A stretch of DNA of 64,000 nt from Paenibacillus sp. FSL R5-0912 (GCF_000758605.1 NZ_CP009282.1:1240001-1304000); one strand, 5' to 3'. Shown: positions 43,071-52,623, counted from the stretch's first letter. Made by a program: numbers and translations. The notes: generated from the letters alone by a model not told the origin.

Positions 43071-44170
43071 GTTTCCCACCCTTTCCGTTTGGATCTCGAT
43101 TTCTGGAACCGGTACAGCAGAACCGCTCCCAGCGGAACCAGTACGTTGAACAGGAAGAAGACCAGGAAACGGCCTTCTTTGTTATACTGGTTGAGTTTGG
43201 CCGGGTTTTGCCATGTGAACAGACATTCCAGCGCAATGACCAGACCTAAAGCACCAATGAACGGACGGCTGCTGCTGACCCGGAAGGTCTGCTTGAAGCA
43301 CTCTACCGTCACAAACAGGAAAATAGCTAATTTCAGATAGATGGACAGCACCCAATAGGAGATAAAGAGAATATCCAGCTTCTCAATGAACCTCCCGATC
43401 CGTACGATACCAACGGTTGTGAATCCCGGATACGCGCTCAGCTTGATAAATTGAGGACCAAATACCATCAGGGCAGAGATCAGGGAGAACATCATCAGTG
43501 CAGCAACGAATATCAGTCCTGTCCAGCCGATAACCCGTGCTCTCTGCGGATATTGCAGGTAAGGAGCCAGGAACAGCAGAACAGCGACTTCGGACATCCA
43601 GGCCGTTGGAGTGAGACTGGCCAGTGTCAATTCAGCCAGGGTATGGTCGAACATCGGCAGTAATTGATGTACATTCAGATCATGGAGCAGCCCGAACAGA
43701 TACAGCGGCGCAAAGAACAGGTAGAGCAGAATGATCAGACTGTTCACTCTGGAGATGGCTTCAATCCCCTGTCTTACCATGTAGATGGTAATGAACAGAA
43801 TGAGGATAACCAGTACGGTTACTGGTGTATTGATCAGCACGTTGTCTTTGATGAAATTGACAAACTCGCGCAGGATCGTTGCTGTTGTGTCCAGGTAGAA
43901 CTGCAGCATCAGCAGACCGAGGATGGTAGAGATAACCGGGGAGGTTTTCTCCCCAACCCAGTCCAGAAAAGGAGCCCCATTGCTATAGCGGATTACTGTC
44001 CCGACAATGGCCGCGATGAGCAGCCCCGCCAGCGTTGACATAATAATGGACAGCGGTGCGTCTTGTTCAGCATAGCTCGTGATAATGATGGGCAGCACGA
44101 CGGTGGCCGTCGGCAGAATCGTATTGACAACGAGCATAGCTGCCTGGGTAGTGCCGATTTTTCCGTTCAA
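43067..44170 (-). CDS. Spore germination permease, GerAB type (first B subunit)
   Basis: This 367-residue membrane protein has about ten helices and a GerAB-type start (TTQAAMLVVNTILPTATVVL). It begins at TTG 44170, overlapping the GerAA stop (TTGA), and ends overlapping the gerAC start, so A, B and C are translationally coupled. Confidence 0.92.
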   Translation of the reverse strand: MNGKIGTTQAAMLVVNTILPTATVVLPIIITSYAEQDAPLSIIMSTLAGLLIAAIVGTVIRYSNGAPFLDWVGEKTSPVISTILGLLMLQFYLDTTATILREFVNFIKDNVLINTPVTVLVILILFITIYMVRQGIEAISRVNSLIILLYLFFAPLYLFGLLHDLNVHQLLPMFDHTLAELTLASLTPTAWMSEVAVLLFLAPYLQYPQRARVIGWTGLIFVAALMMFSLISALMVFGPQFIKLSAYPGFTTVGIVRIGRFIEKLDILFISYWVLSIYLKLAIFLFVTVECFKQTFRVSSSRPFIGALGLVIALECLFTWQNPAKLNQYNKEGRFLVFFLFNVLVPLGAVLLYRFQKSRSKRKGWET

Positions 44171-45789
44171 GCTGGATCCTCTCCCTGCGGCTTAGGCTGT
44201 TCCGTAGATTTTTGATTCGCTCCTTCAGCTGGCTGAGGCTTCTGGTTGGGTCCTTGTCTGCGGGTTTCTTTGCCCAGATCGGTTTTGGGACGCATGGTCA
44301 TACTCCATAGCGGGACGCGGATGAAGATATCCTTCAGATAACGCGGAATCATCGGCGCTACCGGAGACAGATAGGGAACGCCGAAGGAACGCAGTCCCGC
44401 CATATGAATCAGGAGCACCATCATGAAGGACATGATGCCGAACAAGCCGAGCGTTGAAGCGATGAACATCATTACAAAGCGGATCAGGCGGATGGAGTTG
44501 GCAATCGCCAGTGACGGTATCACAAAGTTCGAGATAGCGGTAAAAGAAACCACAATAACCATAGCCGCCGAGACAAGACCGGCCTGAACGGCAGCCTGCC
44601 CCAGCACCAGTGCGCCGACAATGGAGATAGCCGGTCCGATGGTACGCGGCATGCGTACCCCGGCTTCGCGCAGCACATCGAAGGTGAGCTCCATGAGCAG
44701 CGCTTCCGCCAGCGCGGGCAGCGGTACCCCCTCGCGCTGGGCAGCGAGACTGATCAGCAGGGTGGTCGGCAGCATTTCCTGGTGAAAGGTAGTGACAGCA
44801 ATATAGAGTGCGGGCAGCAGCATCGACACAAAGAAAGCCCCGTAGCGGATCAGCCGCAGAAAGGAGGAGATATCGTACCGCTGGTAGTAGTCTTCACTGG
44901 ACTGAAAGAAGTTGAAGAAGGTAGAAGGCGCCAGCAGCGCAAAGGGCGTGCCGTCAATAATAATCCCGATCTGGCCTTCCAGAATACCTCCGGCTACAGC
45001 ATCGGGACGTTCTGTGTTCTGAATGGTAGGGAAGGGGGTCAGGCCACCGTCCTGAATGAATTCTTCAATATAGTTGCTCTCCAGAATGGCATCCGTATTA
45101 ATGGCATTAAGCCGGCGGCGGATTTCTGTCAGCACCTGTTCACTGGCGATGCCCTTCAAATAAATGATGGCGATTCCGGTCTGGGTACGTTGGCCGATTT
45201 TATATTCTTCGATCCGCAGATCGGTAGTTTTGAGCCGGCGGCGCAGCATGGAGGTGCCCGTGCGCAGACTTTCCGTGAAGCCCTCCTTCGGACCGCGGAT
45301 GACACCCTGGGAGGTCGGCTCGTTAATGCTTCTCTTCTCCCAGCCGGAGGTGTCTGCGGCCAGTGCGACCTGAAGTCCTTCGAACAGAATCAGCGTATAG
45401 CCTTCAAAAAGCAGAGCCAGCAGAACTTCCAGCGTTTTGCCTTCCTTGACGCCCCCGACCGGCAGCATCTGGTCCTTGATCATACTGAAGGCCGCTTCGG
45501 CGGTAATCGTATCTCCTTTCAGTGTCACATTCTCCATCAATGGCTGGAGCACCGTCTGGTTGACAGAATCGGCATTCACCAGACCGTCAATATATATGAA
45601 CGTAAGGGAAAGGGAGCTTAAGGATTCATTGGTGAAGTTGCGGATAACGATATCCGAGCTGCTGCCGATCCGCTTTCCGATTTCCTGCAAATTCACCTCA
45701 AGTGAGGCGTTCAGCGGGAGCGGTGCGGGCACAGAGGTTTCCACGGGATCTTTGCCAGTCTTCCGGCCTTTCTGCTGATTCTGCGGCAT
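44167..45789 (-). CDS. Spore germination receptor A subunit, GerAA family
   Basis: This 540-residue protein has the GerAA layout: a large soluble N-terminal domain (about residues 25-290), then hydrophobic segments (about 300-480). Motifs include IVIRNFTNESLSSLSLTFIY, RGPKEGFTESLRTG, and PTLLISLAAQREGVPLPA. Both ends are unusually hydrophilic: a Lys/Pro-rich head and a Gln/Pro/Glu-rich disordered tail after residue 495. ATG 45789 follows AAAGGAGCCCC. First gene of the operon. Confidence 0.93.
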   Translation of the reverse strand: MPQNQQKGRKTGKDPVETSVPAPLPLNASLEVNLQEIGKRIGSSSDIVIRNFTNESLSSLSLTFIYIDGLVNADSVNQTVLQPLMENVTLKGDTITAEAAFSMIKDQMLPVGGVKEGKTLEVLLALLFEGYTLILFEGLQVALAADTSGWEKRSINEPTSQGVIRGPKEGFTESLRTGTSMLRRRLKTTDLRIEEYKIGQRTQTGIAIIYLKGIASEQVLTEIRRRLNAINTDAILESNYIEEFIQDGGLTPFPTIQNTERPDAVAGGILEGQIGIIIDGTPFALLAPSTFFNFFQSSEDYYQRYDISSFLRLIRYGAFFVSMLLPALYIAVTTFHQEMLPTTLLISLAAQREGVPLPALAEALLMELTFDVLREAGVRMPRTIGPAISIVGALVLGQAAVQAGLVSAAMVIVVSFTAISNFVIPSLAIANSIRLIRFVMMFIASTLGLFGIMSFMMVLLIHMAGLRSFGVPYLSPVAPMIPRYLKDIFIRVPLWSMTMRPKTDLGKETRRQGPNQKPQPAEGANQKSTEQPKPQGEDPA

Positions 45790-45908
45790 CTTCGGGGGCT
45801 CCTTTCTGCTGGATTCTGGATTCTTTGGCTGTATTATCCCCCGCAGGTGGATTCCTTATTCTGCCTGATTTACGGAGTCAGTGGTTGAATTACAGGCTTA
45901 TGAACGCG

Positions 45909-45953
45909 AAAAAGGCATTTCTCCAACCTGTTCAGGATGGGAGAAATGCCTCC
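45909..45953 (-). terminator. Terminator after phosphodiester glycosidase gene
   Basis: AGGCATTTCTCC pairs with GGGAGAAATGCCT; on the minus strand the stem is followed by TTTTTCGCG. It separates the glycosidase gene from the ger operon. Confidence 0.9.
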
Positions 45954-45976
45954 ATATAGATACTTATAGCCGGATA

Positions 45977-47128
45977 TTATTTGGTCTGGACGACCAATGC
46001 GTTGCTGATCAGGCGGCCGGGTGTGGTCAGATATTTGCCGTTATAGTAGAGGCCGCTTGAGGCGCCGCCATCCAGATTCATCGCCTGGTACGCACCAGCC
46101 TGCTTCATAATTTCCGCCAGCTGGGGGATGGTTGCCCCGCCGGAGGTCAACAGAATCAGCTTGTGGTCGCGGGTCAGACCCAGCGCGCTGCGGGAGCCTC
46201 CGCCTGTCAGTATCTTAGGGTCCTTGAAGCCCTCGGCGAGCACATTGAGGGATATTTTGCCGTTCACCAGCAGCCGCGGGCCTGCCTGCAATGCGCCTTG
46301 AATGGAGCCGGCGTTGAAGCGGTTCATGAATTCGCTGCCTGGGATCAGCTCAGCCAGCAGGTTGCCGTCATAGGCAAAGACCGTCCGCTTGTCGCCGGGG
46401 CTGTTCTTCAGCATTTTGCCACCGCTGATAATATAGCCGTAAGGTGCATAGTAGGTGCCTTTGGTGTAGGCATCGAAGAAGGTGCCGTTGATGGCGGCTG
46501 CGGCATTGCTGCGCTTAGCGATGCTGGCGAGCGCCTCTGTCTTGCCGACAGTATTTCCGGCAAGGACGGCATCCAGCTTCACTGACGGATGCAGCAGGGA
46601 GACTGTAACGGTCTGCACGGCGAAGGAACGTCCGCCGACCTTATAGGTATGCTTGCCGCTGACTACAGCAGGCGTACCGCTCTTGAACAGGGCGCCGTTC
46701 TGCACGGGCAGGGTGGCTGTTGCCCCGCCGCTCGTGAGGGTAAGCGCTGCGGAATCTTTATTCCACTGGAGCTGTATGCCAAGCGTTTGGCTGACGAGAG
46801 ACAATGGAATATAGGTCATGCCATTCCCGCTAAAGGGACGTTCGCCCAGGGTAACGGACTTGCCGTTGACGGAGGCTCCGGCCTTGCCTGGAGTGAAGGT
46901 AATAGACACATCATCACGTGTTACCTGGATCTGGCCTCCAGCAGAGCTTACTACAGACTGTATGCCGGCGAAGCCGTTCAGGAATCTTAGCGGAATGAAC
47001 GAATGGTTCTCCTTATCAACATAGATGGCAAGTTTGGCTGATGTCGCCGCAGCGGCCCGGGGTTGCAGGGGAGCAAGAAGGACAGTGAGCAGACAGAAAG
47101 CGGTGAAGAGGACAGACATTCTTTTCAT
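45977..47128 (-). CDS. Secreted phosphodiester glycosidase (NAGPA/DUF2233) with stalk domain
   Basis: This 383-residue protein has a signal peptide (about residues 1-28, ending APLQPRAAAA), a copper-amine-oxidase-like N-terminal domain (IPLRFLNGFAG, YIPLSLVSQTLGI, about 35-125) and a C-terminal NAGPA domain (AAINGTFFDAY, GGGSRSALGLTRD, AMNLDGGASSGLYY). NAGPA enzymes cleave GlcNAc or related sugars from phosphodiesters, probably in cell-wall polymer turnover. ATG 47128 follows AAGGAGATTTC. Confidence 0.9.
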   Translation of the reverse strand: MKRMSVLFTAFCLLTVLLAPLQPRAAAATSAKLAIYVDKENHSFIPLRFLNGFAGIQSVVSSAGGQIQVTRDDVSITFTPGKAGASVNGKSVTLGERPFSGNGMTYIPLSLVSQTLGIQLQWNKDSAALTLTSGGATATLPVQNGALFKSGTPAVVSGKHTYKVGGRSFAVQTVTVSLLHPSVKLDAVLAGNTVGKTEALASIAKRSNAAAAINGTFFDAYTKGTYYAPYGYIISGGKMLKNSPGDKRTVFAYDGNLLAELIPGSEFMNRFNAGSIQGALQAGPRLLVNGKISLNVLAEGFKDPKILTGGGSRSALGLTRDHKLILLTSGGATIPQLAEIMKQAGAYQAMNLDGGASSGLYYNGKYLTTPGRLISNALVVQTK

Positions 47129-47321
47129 AGTAAACGAAATCTCCTTCAGATTGTAGCAGTATAACTGCAATTTTGGATGAACCCTGGAATGGACTCCAGA
47201 AAGAAACACTTGAAATACAATAATATAGCGGGCTCCGTTGACCGTCAATGGAACATGCATAGAGAGGGATGTTCGTTTATAATGAGATCACTTACGGATA
47301 TTCGCACAAAGGCGGGAAGCG

Positions 47322-47903
47322 ATGATAACAAGAATAGGCTTGATTCGGCACGGCAGCACACTCTGGAATCAGGAAGGCCGGATACAGGGCCACACGGATA
47401 ATCCTCTGGACGAGGAGGGCTTCCGGCAGGCAGCCGTACTTGCAGAGCGTCTCAGCGGTGAATCGTGGGATTATATCTATTCAAGCGATATGCTGCGGGC
47501 CAGACAGACAGCGGAGGTCATTGCCGGGAGGCTGGGGATTCCGCTGGCTGGTCTGATCCCGGGGATTCGGGAAATGAACGGCGGGTTAATAGAAGGTACT
47601 ACGGAGAAGGAACGGATCGAGCGGTTCGGCAGCGGGTGGAAGACGATGGATATGAAGCTGGAAAGCCGGGACCTGGCTCAGCAGCGGGGTGTCCGGGCCG
47701 TTGAAGAGGTTGCCGCCCGCCATCCGGGGCGCAATGTCCTCATAGTCAGTCATGGCGCCATTCTGCGCAGTACGCTGGCTGGACTTGTTCCCTCACTGGA
47801 TCTCAGTGTAGTGCTGAAGAATACATCAATTACCCGCTTGATCAGAGATGCCGGCGGCTGGACCTGCGAACTGTACAATGACGTGGAACATATGAACGAA
47901 TAG
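47322..47903 (+). CDS. Histidine phosphatase family protein
   Basis: This 193-residue protein belongs to the phosphoglycerate-mutase-like phosphatases. LIRHGSTLWNQEGRIQGHTD carries the catalytic His; SDMLRARQTAE and VSHGAILRS supply the other conserved residues. Substrate unknown; sugar phosphates are common. ATG 47322 follows GGCGGGAAGCG. It diverges from the glycosidase gene. Confidence 0.93.
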   Translation: MITRIGLIRHGSTLWNQEGRIQGHTDNPLDEEGFRQAAVLAERLSGESWDYIYSSDMLRARQTAEVIAGRLGIPLAGLIPGIREMNGGLIEGTTEKERIERFGSGWKTMDMKLESRDLAQQRGVRAVEEVAARHPGRNVLIVSHGAILRSTLAGLVPSLDLSVVLKNTSITRLIRDAGGWTCELYNDVEHMNE

Positions 47904-47926
47904 ACAGTCTGGATGATTCTGGAATA

Positions 47927-47961
47927 GAAGAGAGTCTCCCGCGCAAAGGGTGGCTCTCTTC
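47927..47961 (+). terminator. Hairpin after histidine phosphatase gene
   Basis: GAAGAGAG pairs with CTCTCTTC around a 19-base loop; only weak T content follows, so termination is probable but not strong. Confidence 0.55.
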
Positions 47962-48139
47962 CATATGTCCCAGAACATACCATCTCAAATCCTGCAGCGT
48001 TTGCCGATAATATTCTTAGCATTCATGCAAAGCCCGGCCTTACCTGCCGGATATGTTTAGAATATGTTCAGACTAACCCTGTACAGTAGCGCTTAAATGC
48101 GATATATCATATGGATTATCAGAAGGAGGGCAGAGTAAT

Positions 48140-48991
48140 TTGGAAGAGGCCCGGAATTATATACTGGTTGTATTCTCTATTCTCGTTGGTGTGCTAACGG
48201 TGTACAGCATCCTCAGGCTGACGCGGAATTTCTCCAAATGTCACCCAAGAGCCCGCGCGGTCCGCACGAGCCTGGTTGTACTAGTTATTAGTGCCGGTCT
48301 TGGCAGCATGCACCTGCTGGGCAAGAGAACTTTGTCGGGGTTCACCGCTGAAGATAGCAATCTGTTTATTACTATGGCACTCTATGCGCTTACGCTCGCC
48401 GGAATATTGTACCTGTTCCTGCGTGTGCGTATGCTCCTCGGAGAGCGCGAGCAGCTGAAAGAACTGGCCTACCGGGATACCTTAACCGGGCTGCTCAACA
48501 AGAACGGAATGGATCATTTCTGGGATCACTGCAAATCAGGCGAACAGCTTGCGGTATTATATCTTGACCTTAACCGCTTCAAATCGATCAATGATACACT
48601 CGGCCATCATGCGGGAGATGTGCTGCTTGAAGCCGTTGGCGGCAGTCTGCAGCAATTTTCCCGTAAAGGCAAACGGCATATCTTCAGGGTGGGCGGGGAT
48701 GAATTCGTCATCATCGCCAAACGCTGCAGCCGTAAGGATGCGGAGCAGCTGGCCCTTAAGGTTCTGGAGAATATCACCCGGAATTACAAATTGGAGACGC
48801 ATGAATTGTTCGTATCTGCGAGCGTCGGCATCACTATGAGCCAAGGCAGAATTGACCGGAAGCGGCTGCTCCAGGAAGCTGATTCCGCTATGTACAATGC
48901 CAAGCAGCTGGGCAGCGGGCGTTATGCGGTTCATAAGCAGGAGAATAGTCTTCCTCCTGTGAAGCTGGTCAGCAGCTCCAGAGCCCAATAG
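48140..48991 (+). CDS. Membrane-bound diguanylate cyclase (GGDEF)
   Basis: This 283-residue protein has three predicted membrane helices (about residues 6-24, 44-60 and 75-95) and a GGDEF domain (about 110-270). The signature FRVGGDEFVIIAKR is intact and AYRDTLTGLLNK opens the domain, so it should make cyclic-di-GMP. The RxxD inhibitory site is not evident five residues before GGDEF. TTG 48140 follows AAGGAGGGC. Confidence 0.92.
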   Translation: MEEARNYILVVFSILVGVLTVYSILRLTRNFSKCHPRARAVRTSLVVLVISAGLGSMHLLGKRTLSGFTAEDSNLFITMALYALTLAGILYLFLRVRMLLGEREQLKELAYRDTLTGLLNKNGMDHFWDHCKSGEQLAVLYLDLNRFKSINDTLGHHAGDVLLEAVGGSLQQFSRKGKRHIFRVGGDEFVIIAKRCSRKDAEQLALKVLENITRNYKLETHELFVSASVGITMSQGRIDRKRLLQEADSAMYNAKQLGSGRYAVHKQENSLPPVKLVSSSRAQ

Positions 48992-49228
48992 CTTGTGAAA
49001 TCCTTCCCGAAATACAACATTTTGCTCATAAAATCGGCTAATCTACAATTGTTGCCGAGGCTGCAATGAATCTGGTATGAGCCAGGTGTGAGACATTGTA
49101 GCTTTACGCAGAAACGGATACCATCCCTTAGAGGACGGTATCCGTTTCTGTTTGGTACGGCTGCTGCCTGAGTGCTTCAGACAGCTCATGATCCGGAAGC
49201 GGCAGCCAACCCGGCCTTTATGCCAATA
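48992..49228. repeat. Intergenic gap with two dispersed elements
   Basis: CCCGAAATACAACATTTTGC at about 49006-49038 is an inverted copy of the GGGAATGTTGTATTT motif. It is followed at 49109-49150 by a GAAACGG/CCGTTTC palindrome (CAGAAACGGATACC with GGTATCCGTTTCTG) that could terminate either flanking gene. Confidence 0.7.
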
Positions 49229-49963
49229 CTATAATCCCTTTGCTGCCAGCAGACCGGCAAGGACATCCGGGTGGTCCGTAATGATGCCGGCTACTCCGGC
49301 CTCAATCAGATAGGTCATCCGTTCGGGATCATTGACAGTCCAGGGATGATAGACGATCCCGCTCTCCGCTGCATCGGTGACGAACTCCGGCAGAACGGAA
49401 GAGAAATGGGCATGCAGCGCATCCGCCTGAAGCGTAGCCGCATAATCCCAGGGACGGTATAAGCCTTCGCCATACAGAATGCCGGTGCGGATCTCCGGTG
49501 CCAGCGACTTGCAATAAGCAAGGGAGTAGTGGTTGAAGCTGGAGATGACTACCCGCTCACTCATGCCCTGCTCCCGTACAGCGGCTATTACCTTTTCCTC
49601 CATACCGGGATATAGGAACGTGCCGTTCTTCAGCTCAATATTAAGTACTGTCTCACGCCCCTGAAGCAGATCCAGCAACTCGTCAAGTGTCGGAATCCGC
49701 TCTCCAGTGAACTCAGGACTGAACCAGGAGCCTGCATCGACCTCCAGCACTTCACGAAGCGTCTTATCCTTCACATATCCGCTGCCTGTAGTGGTGCGGC
49801 TAAGATTCTCATCATGGATGATTACTATTGCTCCGTCACTCGTCATCTGCACGTCTGTTTCAATGCCGGTTGCGCCAAGCTCAAGACCCTTGCGGAATGC
49901 CGCCATTGTATTCTCCGGGGCGACTGCCGATGCGCCGCGATGCGCGAAATTAATGATGTTCAT
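49229..49963 (-). CDS. Glycerophosphodiester phosphodiesterase
   Basis: This 244-residue cytoplasmic enzyme hydrolyses glycerophosphodiesters to glycerol-3-phosphate and an alcohol. HRGASAVAPENTMAAF and GIETDVQMTSDGAIVIIHDE carry the catalytic His pair and the metal-binding Glu/Asp. The length is typical. ATG 49963 follows GAGGGAATTAC; no signal peptide is present. Confidence 0.94.
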   Translation of the reverse strand: MNIINFAHRGASAVAPENTMAAFRKGLELGATGIETDVQMTSDGAIVIIHDENLSRTTTGSGYVKDKTLREVLEVDAGSWFSPEFTGERIPTLDELLDLLQGRETVLNIELKNGTFLYPGMEEKVIAAVREQGMSERVVISSFNHYSLAYCKSLAPEIRTGILYGEGLYRPWDYAATLQADALHAHFSSVLPEFVTDAAESGIVYHPWTVNDPERMTYLIEAGVAGIITDHPDVLAGLLAAKGL

Positions 49964-50286
49964 GTACTGTAATTCCCTCCGTCTCTTGGTTGTGATGATG
50001 CCCGTGCCAGACGGGCCCCCTTGTAGTGTATTCCACATAACATGAAGAAACCCTGTCCGCAAGCAGCGAAAAGGGTGTGATTTCTTGGAAACTTGGAAAT
50101 TACCATTGCACCGGCAGAAGCCAATAAAATGAAGGATTAACTCTCCGGCGATAGCGTCTTACTGGAGAGCGGGTTTTTTTTGCCGGGAAGCGTTCTATGT
50201 GCGGTATTGAATTACGGCTGGTGTGTTCTTCAGCAATCGCTTAGAATAAGTCTGAACTATACCCATAACAGAAAGAAGCGATACAC
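49964..50286. other. Gap with an unattached terminator-like hairpin
   Basis: No gene is seen. At 50139-50178 ACTCTCC pairs with GGAGAGC and is followed by eight T residues on the plus strand, but no plus-strand gene ends upstream (the left neighbour is on the minus strand). A short non-coding transcript ending here, or a leader of the Nudix gene, is possible. No known riboswitch class was recognised. Confidence 0.5.
50139..50178 (+). terminator. Terminator-like hairpin upstream of Nudix gene
   Basis: ACTCTCC and GGAGAGC form a stem around GGCGATAGCGTCTTACT, followed by GGGTTTTTTTT. It ends about 110 bases before the Nudix start. Confidence 0.75.
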
Positions 50287-50814
50287 TTGAAGTTTTGTCT
50301 CGAATGTGGAAGCCGTCTGGTCCTGAAGGAATGTAACGGAGAAGGGGAGGTGCCATACTGTGAATCCTGTGCTGCGTTCCGGTTCCCGGTGTTCAGCACG
50401 GCGATGAGTACAGCGGTGCTGAACAGGGGGCTGGATAGAATCCTGCTCATCCAGCAGTATAACCGCAAGGATTATATCCTGCTGGCCGGTTACGTGAATA
50501 AAGGGGAGAACGCCGAGGCAGCGCTGATCCGCGAAGTGCAGGAAGAAGCAGGGCTTGAGATCATCGCTTATGAATATATGCGCAGCCAGTATTTCGCCCC
50601 TTCCAATACGCTGATGCTTAATTTCATCAGTGTGGCTGACACGGAGGACTTAAGTAGGGTGAGCGCTGAGCTGGATCATGCAGCATGGTTTACGCTGGAT
50701 GAAGCTGCGGACGCCATACTGAAGGGCAGTCTCGCGGAGAGCTTCCTGCTGACAATCATGGATAAGCTTAGACAAGGGCGGACCCTTGATAGCTTCACTG
50801 CAGCCTCACGCTAA
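50287..50814 (+). CDS. Nudix hydrolase with N-terminal zinc ribbon
   Basis: This 175-residue protein has a CxxC...CxxC zinc ribbon (FCLECG and YCESCA) followed by a Nudix box (GYVNKGENAEAALIREVQEEAGLEI split as Gx5Ex7REVQEEAGL). That layout is like NADH pyrophosphatase NudC, although it is shorter. It probably hydrolyses a nucleoside diphosphate derivative. The start is TTG 50287; its ribosome site (AGAAAGAAGCG) is weak. Confidence 0.9.
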   Translation: MKFCLECGSRLVLKECNGEGEVPYCESCAAFRFPVFSTAMSTAVLNRGLDRILLIQQYNRKDYILLAGYVNKGENAEAALIREVQEEAGLEIIAYEYMRSQYFAPSNTLMLNFISVADTEDLSRVSAELDHAAWFTLDEAADAILKGSLAESFLLTIMDKLRQGRTLDSFTAASR

Positions 50815-50822
50815 GCATGGTT

Positions 50823-51425
50823 TCAGGCCGAGACGATATTGCGGATTCTTTCGTGCACCTGCTGCGCCTCCAGAAAGGCTGCGGAGTACTGAAGATCTGT
50901 TTTTCGGGCCGGTAGCAGCCTGGGCAGGAAGGGAATAGATACGACAGGCGTGTCCGCGTTGTTAAAATAGATTTTTAGCGTCAGCTCGTTGATCTCTTCG
51001 GCATTGTTTCTGGCTTGGACAGCTTCTGCGAACCCGGGGGCGGCGGCTACACTTGGGCGGATTCTCGGCACACTGGTCGTAATCCGGCTGGTTTTGCTGA
51101 CTTTGCTGAGCGTTAAGGCATTCTCGACGATCTCCGCTCCCAGAATGGTATCGAACGTGTAGATGGTGGCTGTCGCCGGCTCCTGTCTGCCGGGATGCAG
51201 CAGACCGATGGCCATAGTCTGGCCGGCCTCATCCAAGGCGATCATATGGGATTCATCAGGTGTGATGAACCGCTGGGGGAACTTAAGATTGAATGCGGAC
51301 AGAGCATGGATGGTCTCTTTCCCGCCGGGTGCTTGGGGATGGCAACGTATGAACTGAAGCACCGCAGCTGACAGCAGGAGTGAAACGCCAAGTACAGCAA
51401 ACATGTACATCAGAATAATAAGCAC
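50823..51425 (-). CDS. Membrane-anchored protein of unknown function
   Basis: This 200-residue protein has one N-terminal membrane helix (LIILMYMFAVLGVSLLLSAA, about residues 2-21) and a soluble remainder with no recognised domain. GTG 51425 is chosen because AGGAGGCGG lies just upstream; a longer frame to 51509 lacks a ribosome site. It is convergent with the Nudix gene. Confidence 0.65.
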   Translation of the reverse strand: MLIILMYMFAVLGVSLLLSAAVLQFIRCHPQAPGGKETIHALSAFNLKFPQRFITPDESHMIALDEAGQTMAIGLLHPGRQEPATATIYTFDTILGAEIVENALTLSKVSKTSRITTSVPRIRPSVAAAPGFAEAVQARNNAEEINELTLKIYFNNADTPVVSIPFLPRLLPARKTDLQYSAAFLEAQQVHERIRNIVSA

Positions 51426-51570
51426 TGAACCGCCTCCTAAAAGGTAACTATTTAATAGATATGCGGAGAGTACATGAACAAATACATAGACCTGGCCTGC
51501 CGGGATCATATATTATTTGGGTATTCTGCAAGGCGGGGAATAATTCAGAGATTTCAGGGGGATTCCAGGC

Positions 51571-52023
51571 ATGATTATTGATACACTTAGCCATTTGCTC
51601 AAAGATGAGGCTGCATACGGAGAGAAGGTCCAGAGGGGGCTGCAGTTTCTGCGCGATACCGATTTCACCGGGCAAGCGGCCGGACGCCATGAGGTCAATG
51701 ATGAGATGTTCTATTTCATCAACGAATATCAGACCAAGGATGCCGGAGAATGCTTCTGGGAAGCGCACCGCGTGAATCTGGATCTGCACTATATTCTGGA
51801 AGGTACAGAGCGGATCGGCTATGCTGCTGTTGAGCAGCTTGATGTGAGAGATGACTACAGCGCAGAGAAGGATGCAATCTTCTTCACCGGTGCAGTAGAA
51901 TCTACGGTAACTGCAGGACCAGGTGCTCTTGTCGTGTGTTATCCGCAGGACGGACATATGACAGGGATTGAAGCAGATAAGCCCGAGGCGGTGCGGAAGG
52001 TAGTTTTGAAGATTAAGCTATAG
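51571..52023 (+). CDS. YhcH/YjgK/YiaL family protein
   Basis: This 150-residue cupin-fold protein belongs to the DUF386 family (FINEYQTKDAGECFWEAHR, VNLDLHYILEGTERIGY, FFTGAVESTV). Members are linked to sialic acid, N-acetylmannosamine or other sugar metabolism and are metal-binding. ATG 51571 follows TTCAGGGGGAT. It stands alone; no sugar genes flank it closely. Confidence 0.88.
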   Translation: MIIDTLSHLLKDEAAYGEKVQRGLQFLRDTDFTGQAAGRHEVNDEMFYFINEYQTKDAGECFWEAHRVNLDLHYILEGTERIGYAAVEQLDVRDDYSAEKDAIFFTGAVESTVTAGPGALVVCYPQDGHMTGIEADKPEAVRKVVLKIKL

Positions 52024-52035
52024 TCCATTGGACAA

Positions 52036-52083
52036 CCAGAAACGGCTATGCTGACCCTCATGGGCCGGTATAGCCGTTTCTGG
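52036..52083. repeat. Palindrome of the GAAACGG/CCGTTTC family
   Basis: CCAGAAACGGCTAT pairs with ATAGCCGTTTCTGG. It closes the YhcH gene and marks the left edge of an AT-rich island. Confidence 0.75.
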
Positions 52084-52213
52084 TTAAGCTGCAAGAACTC
52101 ATAAGAAGCGAGCAAACAAGAGGAGATAGACGAGAGAAAGTATCAGTCTTTATATTCCATTATATGTTAATATATAGGTGGCGTTGATATAAAGAAACGC
52201 CATAAGGAGGACT

Positions 52214-52623
52214 ATGATGAAACGGATGCCATTTGAACGTCCAACCGAGCATTATGATGAACGGATTTTTAATATTGATGAGCAAATTTGTGCGTTGCTA
52301 AATACGAACTCTACGAAGACTTTTTGAAGTCGGTATTCGGAACTTTGAGAAGTGAAGAACATTTTAAACCTATGGTTGAACCATCTGGATTCAGAAAACA
52401 TATCCCAGTCCTTAAATCAATTGAAAAAGATGAACATTTTTATTCTATAACCTCTTTACGACAATATAGCAATGCAAGCGTAATAACTTTTAGCATAGAT
52501 TGGGACATGACAACTGACCTTTCACCAAATACGCATATACACAGTCATTTTGATTTGTACTTAGGAGAAAAATACGACTGTCGACTGACTAATGGTGGAA
52601 GTGACGGAGGGATGCATAAATAG
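52214..52623 (+). pseudogene. Disrupted gene of an unknown Bacillales family (internal deletion)
   Basis: A well-initiated frame (ATG 52214, CATAAGGAGGAC) encodes FERPTEHYDERIFNIDEQI and ends after 37-38 codons. From about 52300 the sequence continues in another frame as KYELYEDFLKSVFGTL through FDLYLGEKYDCRL to a stop at 52623. The two parts look like the ends of one protein that has lost an internal segment and shifted frame. The family is uncharacterised to my knowledge. Confidence 0.7.

Noticed and set aside
50060..50178. Known riboswitch upstream of the Nudix gene
   Set aside because: ACCATTGCACCGG resembles part of a cyclic-di-GMP-I aptamer but the other conserved segments are missing.
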